From positions 434,001-498,000 of the forward strand of contig NZ_LRFC01000001.1 in the NCBI RefSeq assembly GCF_001619875.1: a stretch of 64,000 bases of DNA, in the 5' to 3' direction. The position numbers and the translations under genes were made by a program. This DNA comes from Fictibacillus phosphorivorans (lineage in GTDB: Bacteria > Bacillota > Bacilli > Bacillales > Fictibacillaceae). Position 1 is the stretch's first letter; the number at the start of each line of letters is the position of its first letter. Positions 61,436-64,000 of the stretch are shown piece by piece. The notes below the pieces were generated by a model. It saw nothing but the letters and a program-made list of their open reading frames with translations, was not told the DNA's origin and did not search any database.

Positions 61436-61597
61436 TGGTAGTTTAAAGAAATCGATAAAAACTCACAAAAATGAACAAATATTTAATCTGTAAATAAATA
61501 TTATTAAAAGTAAAATTAAAAATATTAATAAATTCTGTTCACTTTTTTAACTTTGTTGTATATAATCAAATTAAATTAACAAAGAAAGGAATCTGAT

Positions 61598-61963
61598 ATG
61601 GCTCATCCTTTACTTACGAATTGTCCGGTTTGTACCGAAACACTCAAGATTACGAAACTGCATTGCTCGCATTGCCATACGACAATCGAGAACGAATTCG
61701 AGTTATCTAAGTTTGCCTCACTAACGAAAGAACAGCTTCATTTTGTGGAAGTCTTTCTCGTATGCAGAGGCAATATTAAAGAAGTTGAAAAAGAACTGGG
61801 GATTTCCTACCCAACGGTTCGAGGCAAGCTGAATGACATTGCCTCTTCATTAGGCTATGAACAAAAAAAGAAGAATGAGGTAGACGAGAAAAAGATCGTA
61901 ATGATGCTTGAACGTGGAGAGATCTCTGCAGATGAAGCAATCAAAATGTTAAAAGATGAATAG
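61598..61963 (+). CDS. DUF2089 family protein (zinc ribbon plus HTH)
   Basis: 121 aa. An N-terminal zinc ribbon has CPVCTETLKITKLHCSHCHT (two CxxC pairs). A sigma-70-region-4-like helix-turn-helix follows (LTKEQLHFVEVFLVCRGNIK, EVEKELGISYPTVRGKL). The C-terminal tail (LERGEISADEAIKMLKDE) is an SHOCT-like helix. It is probably the transcriptional regulator of its own operon. ATG 61598 follows AAAGGAATC. The next gene starts 12 nt after its stop. Confidence 0.9.
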   Translation: MAHPLLTNCPVCTETLKITKLHCSHCHTTIENEFELSKFASLTKEQLHFVEVFLVCRGNIKEVEKELGISYPTVRGKLNDIASSLGYEQKKKNEVDEKKIVMMLERGEISADEAIKMLKDE

Positions 61964-61975
61964 GAGGAATGTGAC

Positions 61976-62368
61976 ATGAAAAGTGAGATTGAAAAAGTGC
62001 TTACCATGGTTCAAGAAGGAAAGATCGACACGGAAAAGGGATCAGAATTGATTCAAGTTCTAAAAGAAAAAGAAAGCACGACAACGGTTAGACCATTAAA
62101 GACGCCTGCTAGTTACAGCGACAAAATGCTAAAAATCCGAGTGGTATCGGCTGAAAGTGACAACGTGAATGTAAACGTACCGATTAAACTCGTAAAACTT
62201 GTTTTAGCAGCTGGCCATAACATTGCTTCAAAGATTCCTCAATCTGAGCAGTATGTAAAAGATATTAATATCGATTTGATCTTAGAAGCCATCGATCATG
62301 AACTGGACGGCCAGATTGTTGATGTGAAATCGGCAAACGGTGATACCGTATCTGTCGTTATTGAGTAG
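61976..62368 (+). CDS. SHOCT-like/adhesin-type hypothetical protein
   Basis: 130 aa. The first ~30 residues (VLTMVQEGKIDTEKGSELIQ) repeat the SHOCT-like helix pattern seen at the end of the DUF2089 protein; the remaining ~90 include SDKMLKIRVVSAESDNVNVN and GQIVDVKSANGDTVSVVIE. Similar proteins are encoded next to DUF2089 genes in bacilli, where larger DUF4097 relatives occur. ATG 61976 follows TAGGAGG. Function unknown. Confidence 0.75.
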   Translation: MKSEIEKVLTMVQEGKIDTEKGSELIQVLKEKESTTTVRPLKTPASYSDKMLKIRVVSAESDNVNVNVPIKLVKLVLAAGHNIASKIPQSEQYVKDINIDLILEAIDHELDGQIVDVKSANGDTVSVVIE

Positions 62369-62380
62369 GAGACACAGCCT

Positions 62381-62662
62381 ATGCTACATGTTCGTGTGAA
62401 AACAAAAGGGGCGAAATTCTCCATACCAGTTCCATATATCCTATTAAACATCTGTACGTCAATCATCACTTCCAAACTGCTCATTCGACACGCAAACAAA
62501 TGGTCGAAGCCTCACCTAGAGCAGAAGAACATAGACTTTACCATTCCTTCTATTGATAAAAGAGAACTGAATCGTATTATTAAAGAGCTAAAAAAGCATA
62601 GAGGCCTAGAAATTGTGAATGTGAAAGCACAAGATGGAACGGAAGTGATTGTTAAATTATAA
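62381..62662 (+). CDS. Hypothetical protein related to its upstream neighbour
   Basis: 93 aa, third gene of the DUF2089 operon. Its layout follows the C-terminal part of the preceding protein: VRVKTKGAKFSIPVPYILLN against IRVVSAESDNVNVNVPIKLV, and GLEIVNVKAQDGTEVIVKL against GQIVDVKSANGDTVSVVIE, so the two probably arose by duplication. TAGGAGACACAGCCT precedes ATG 62381. It ends at a terminator. Confidence 0.75.
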   Translation: MLHVRVKTKGAKFSIPVPYILLNICTSIITSKLLIRHANKWSKPHLEQKNIDFTIPSIDKRELNRIIKELKKHRGLEIVNVKAQDGTEVIVKL

Positions 62663-62679
62663 GGTTTCAAATAAGAAAA

Positions 62680-62702
62680 CGACCAGATATGATCTGGTCG
62701 TT
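62680..62702. terminator. Terminator between convergent genes
   Basis: Perfect 9-bp stem CGACCAGAT / ATCTGGTCG; same stem as at 26930. AAAA to its left gives a T-run for the minus-strand gene. Confidence 0.8.
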
Positions 62703-62708
62703 ATCATC

Positions 62709-63695
62709 TTATTTCTGATCTGCTGGATACACCAATCCTACTTGTCTACGCGCTTCTTCCATGATCTTCATCACAGCGAGTGAATTTTCATGTGAATTCA
62801 CCTTGGACTCCAGCTCACCACGTTCGATCAATTCAATAAATTCCTTCGCTTCGTAATACATCTTCGGCTTGTCTTGCTTCACCGTAATATCTTCGGTTCT
62901 TCCGTCACGATAACGGATTTCGATTTTCGTCATGTCCTGAATGTGGTCGATCAGGATGCTTCCGTTCTCGCCTTGAATCTCAGACGGCACGTACGAGTTC
63001 GAGATCTTCGAGTACATCACAACTGCGTCTTTATCACCATAGTTTAATGTGATGCTGCCTTCACCGTCCACTCCAGACTCCAGCAAATACGCGTTAGCTT
63101 TAACTTCATTAGGCTCTCCAAACAGAACGACCATTGGGTACAGACAATAAATGCCGATATCCATCAGTGATCCGTTTGAGAATTCGGGTCTAAATGCGTT
63201 TAGTACAGTTCCTTCCTTATACTTATCATAGCGGGAAGAGTACTGACACGAGTTCGCAAAATAGCGGCGGATGGTTCCGATCTTATGTAAGTTTTCTTGA
63301 ATACTCTTAAAGTTCGGGGTCACGGTTGAACGCATCGCTTCCATTAAGAGCACCTTGTTTTCTTTTGCGACAGCAATCATTCTTTCTACTTCAGCAGCGT
63401 TAGACGCGATCGGTTTTTCACAAATCACATGCTTGCCGTGCTTCATAAGCGTTATTGCTTGCTCAGCATGAAACGAGTTCGGGCTTGCGATATACACCGC
63501 ATCGATGACAGAACTTGCTGCCATTTCCTCCACATCCGTAAATGTATGTTCCGCACCATTTTTCTCCGCAAATTCTTTCGCTTTTTCTTCTGTACGGGAG
63601 TAGACCGCACTTAATGTAAAACTCTCTACTTCACGGGCTGCAGATATAAAGCTTTCTGTAATCCAGTTCGTTCCAATCACACCAAAATTCAACAT
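62709..63695 (-). CDS. Gfo/Idh/MocA family oxidoreductase
   Basis: 328 aa NAD(P)-dependent dehydrogenase. The Rossmann motif is GVIGTNWITESFISAA, followed by YIASPNSFHAEQAITLMKHG, KHVICEKPIASNA (the EKP catalytic Lys) and MEAMRSTVTPNF. The C-terminal alpha/beta dimerisation domain includes GSLMDIGIYCLYPMVVLFGE with the D-x3-Y/H active-site pattern. The substrate is probably a sugar or cyclitol. ATG 63695 follows AAAGGATG. Confidence 0.93.
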   Translation of the reverse strand: MLNFGVIGTNWITESFISAAREVESFTLSAVYSRTEEKAKEFAEKNGAEHTFTDVEEMAASSVIDAVYIASPNSFHAEQAITLMKHGKHVICEKPIASNAAEVERMIAVAKENKVLLMEAMRSTVTPNFKSIQENLHKIGTIRRYFANSCQYSSRYDKYKEGTVLNAFRPEFSNGSLMDIGIYCLYPMVVLFGEPNEVKANAYLLESGVDGEGSITLNYGDKDAVVMYSKISNSYVPSEIQGENGSILIDHIQDMTKIEIRYRDGRTEDITVKQDKPKMYYEAKEFIELIERGELESKVNSHENSLAVMKIMEEARRQVGLVYPADQK

Positions 63696-63874
63696 TCAAC
63701 ATCCTTTCATTATCTGTAGGCAAAAGCCTGCAGCTTTTCATAGTATGTATTCTACTCCTATCGTCATGTTTTAGACAAATAATGAGGACTGTTGCACTAT
63801 TTTTGTTGAAAAAGGTTTCTTAAGATAATATCCAGGGTAAAGATAGAACAAAACCTGGTGAGGAGGAATGTGTT

Positions 63875-64000
63875 ATGCTTACAATGACAAACCATGAACA
63901 GCTAACAACAAAGCCTTTAGAACTGCCAGTATCACGATATGTGCTAAAAGAACAGTCACTCGTCGAACAAGAAAAACGCAAACCAGAATTCGAACTTACG
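63875..64000 (+). CDS. Start of an unidentified gene (3' truncated by window)
   Basis: ATG 63875 behind GAGGAGG opens a frame that runs to the window edge: MLTMTNHEQLTTKPLELPVS and on through a charged stretch (EQEKRKPEFELT). The good ribosome binding site supports it. Not enough is visible to name the product. Confidence 0.5.
   Translation, partial: MLTMTNHEQLTTKPLELPVSRYVLKEQSLVEQEKRKPEFELT

Noticed and set aside
1-64000. tRNA, rRNA, prophage or complete insertion sequences
   Set aside because: I looked for them on both strands and saw no cloverleaf-type sequences, transposase motifs or phage structural genes.

Overview
The window looks like chromosome of an aerobic, low-GC, Gram-positive spore-former-type bacterium (Bacillaceae, possibly Bacillus or Fictibacillus; this is inference). 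The reasons are strong AGGAGG ribosome binding sites, frequent TTG/GTG starts, many intrinsic terminators with T-tails, and typical Bacillus families: KimA behind a ydaO/c-di-AMP riboswitch, KhtTU, an RsbR-type protein, an LtaS-type synthase, an L-box, a FusB-like protein and a DUF2089 operon. I see no rRNA, tRNA, phage, complete insertion sequence or CRISPR array.

Layout. 1-2.5 kb: end of an ABC-2 type transporter operon. 2.5-6.5 kb: a 21-nt-periodic repeat element, a FusB/EF-G-binding-like gene, and a divergent TetR/drug-efflux pair with a visible operator. 6.5-12.4 kb: small accessory genes (DinB, lipoproteins, a degenerate SDR, an MFS exporter), including one lipoprotein gene broken by a stop and a frameshift. 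12.6-16.2 kb: SelO and an LTA-synthase-type enzyme. 16.3-18.3 and 27.1-28.8 kb: two ECF sigma/membrane-partner operons, each behind a sequence resembling an autoregulated ECF promoter. 18.4-26.9 kb: small membrane proteins, a DMT exporter with divergent LysR regulator, a subtilisin, a second repeat element and decayed GNAT and VOC genes. 28.8-38.7 kb: pheA, a histidine phosphatase, an N-acetyltransferase-like protein, a sugar-dehydrogenase-like propeller, Nudix, a membrane-anchored SNase-Excalibur protein, a FrnE/DsbA-family gene with an in-frame TGA at its catalytic cysteine, and a nucleoside hydrolase.

39-50.8 kb: a two-component system with a translationally coupled 43-aa peptide, an RsbR-type STAS protein, then a potassium block: c-di-AMP riboswitch plus kimA (K+ uptake) and khtS-like/khtT/khtU (K+ export), followed by a 41-aa membrane peptide. 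Glutamate/aspartate and amino-acid permeases lie between. 50.8-52.5 kb: an APC permease on the minus strand behind a lysine riboswitch with terminator. 52.7-56.6 kb: a run of DUF695-RraB, DUF2199, lipoprotein, SMI1/KNR4 and orphan proteins resembling immunity-type genes. 56.6-61.4 kb: GrpB, GNAT, VOC, a nonsense-interrupted P-loop kinase, and a phosphatase. 61.6-64 kb: a DUF2089 three-gene operon, a Gfo/Idh/MocA oxidoreductase and the start of a further gene.

The most unusual single observation is the FrnE-like gene (36485-37189, minus). Its CxxC motif reads TGA-P-F-C, and a perfect 6-bp hairpin lies 22 nt downstream, at the spacing expected for a bacterial SECIS element. A selenoprotein is possible. 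The window also holds several ordinary broken genes, including another in-frame TGA, so simple inactivation or sequencing error must be excluded.
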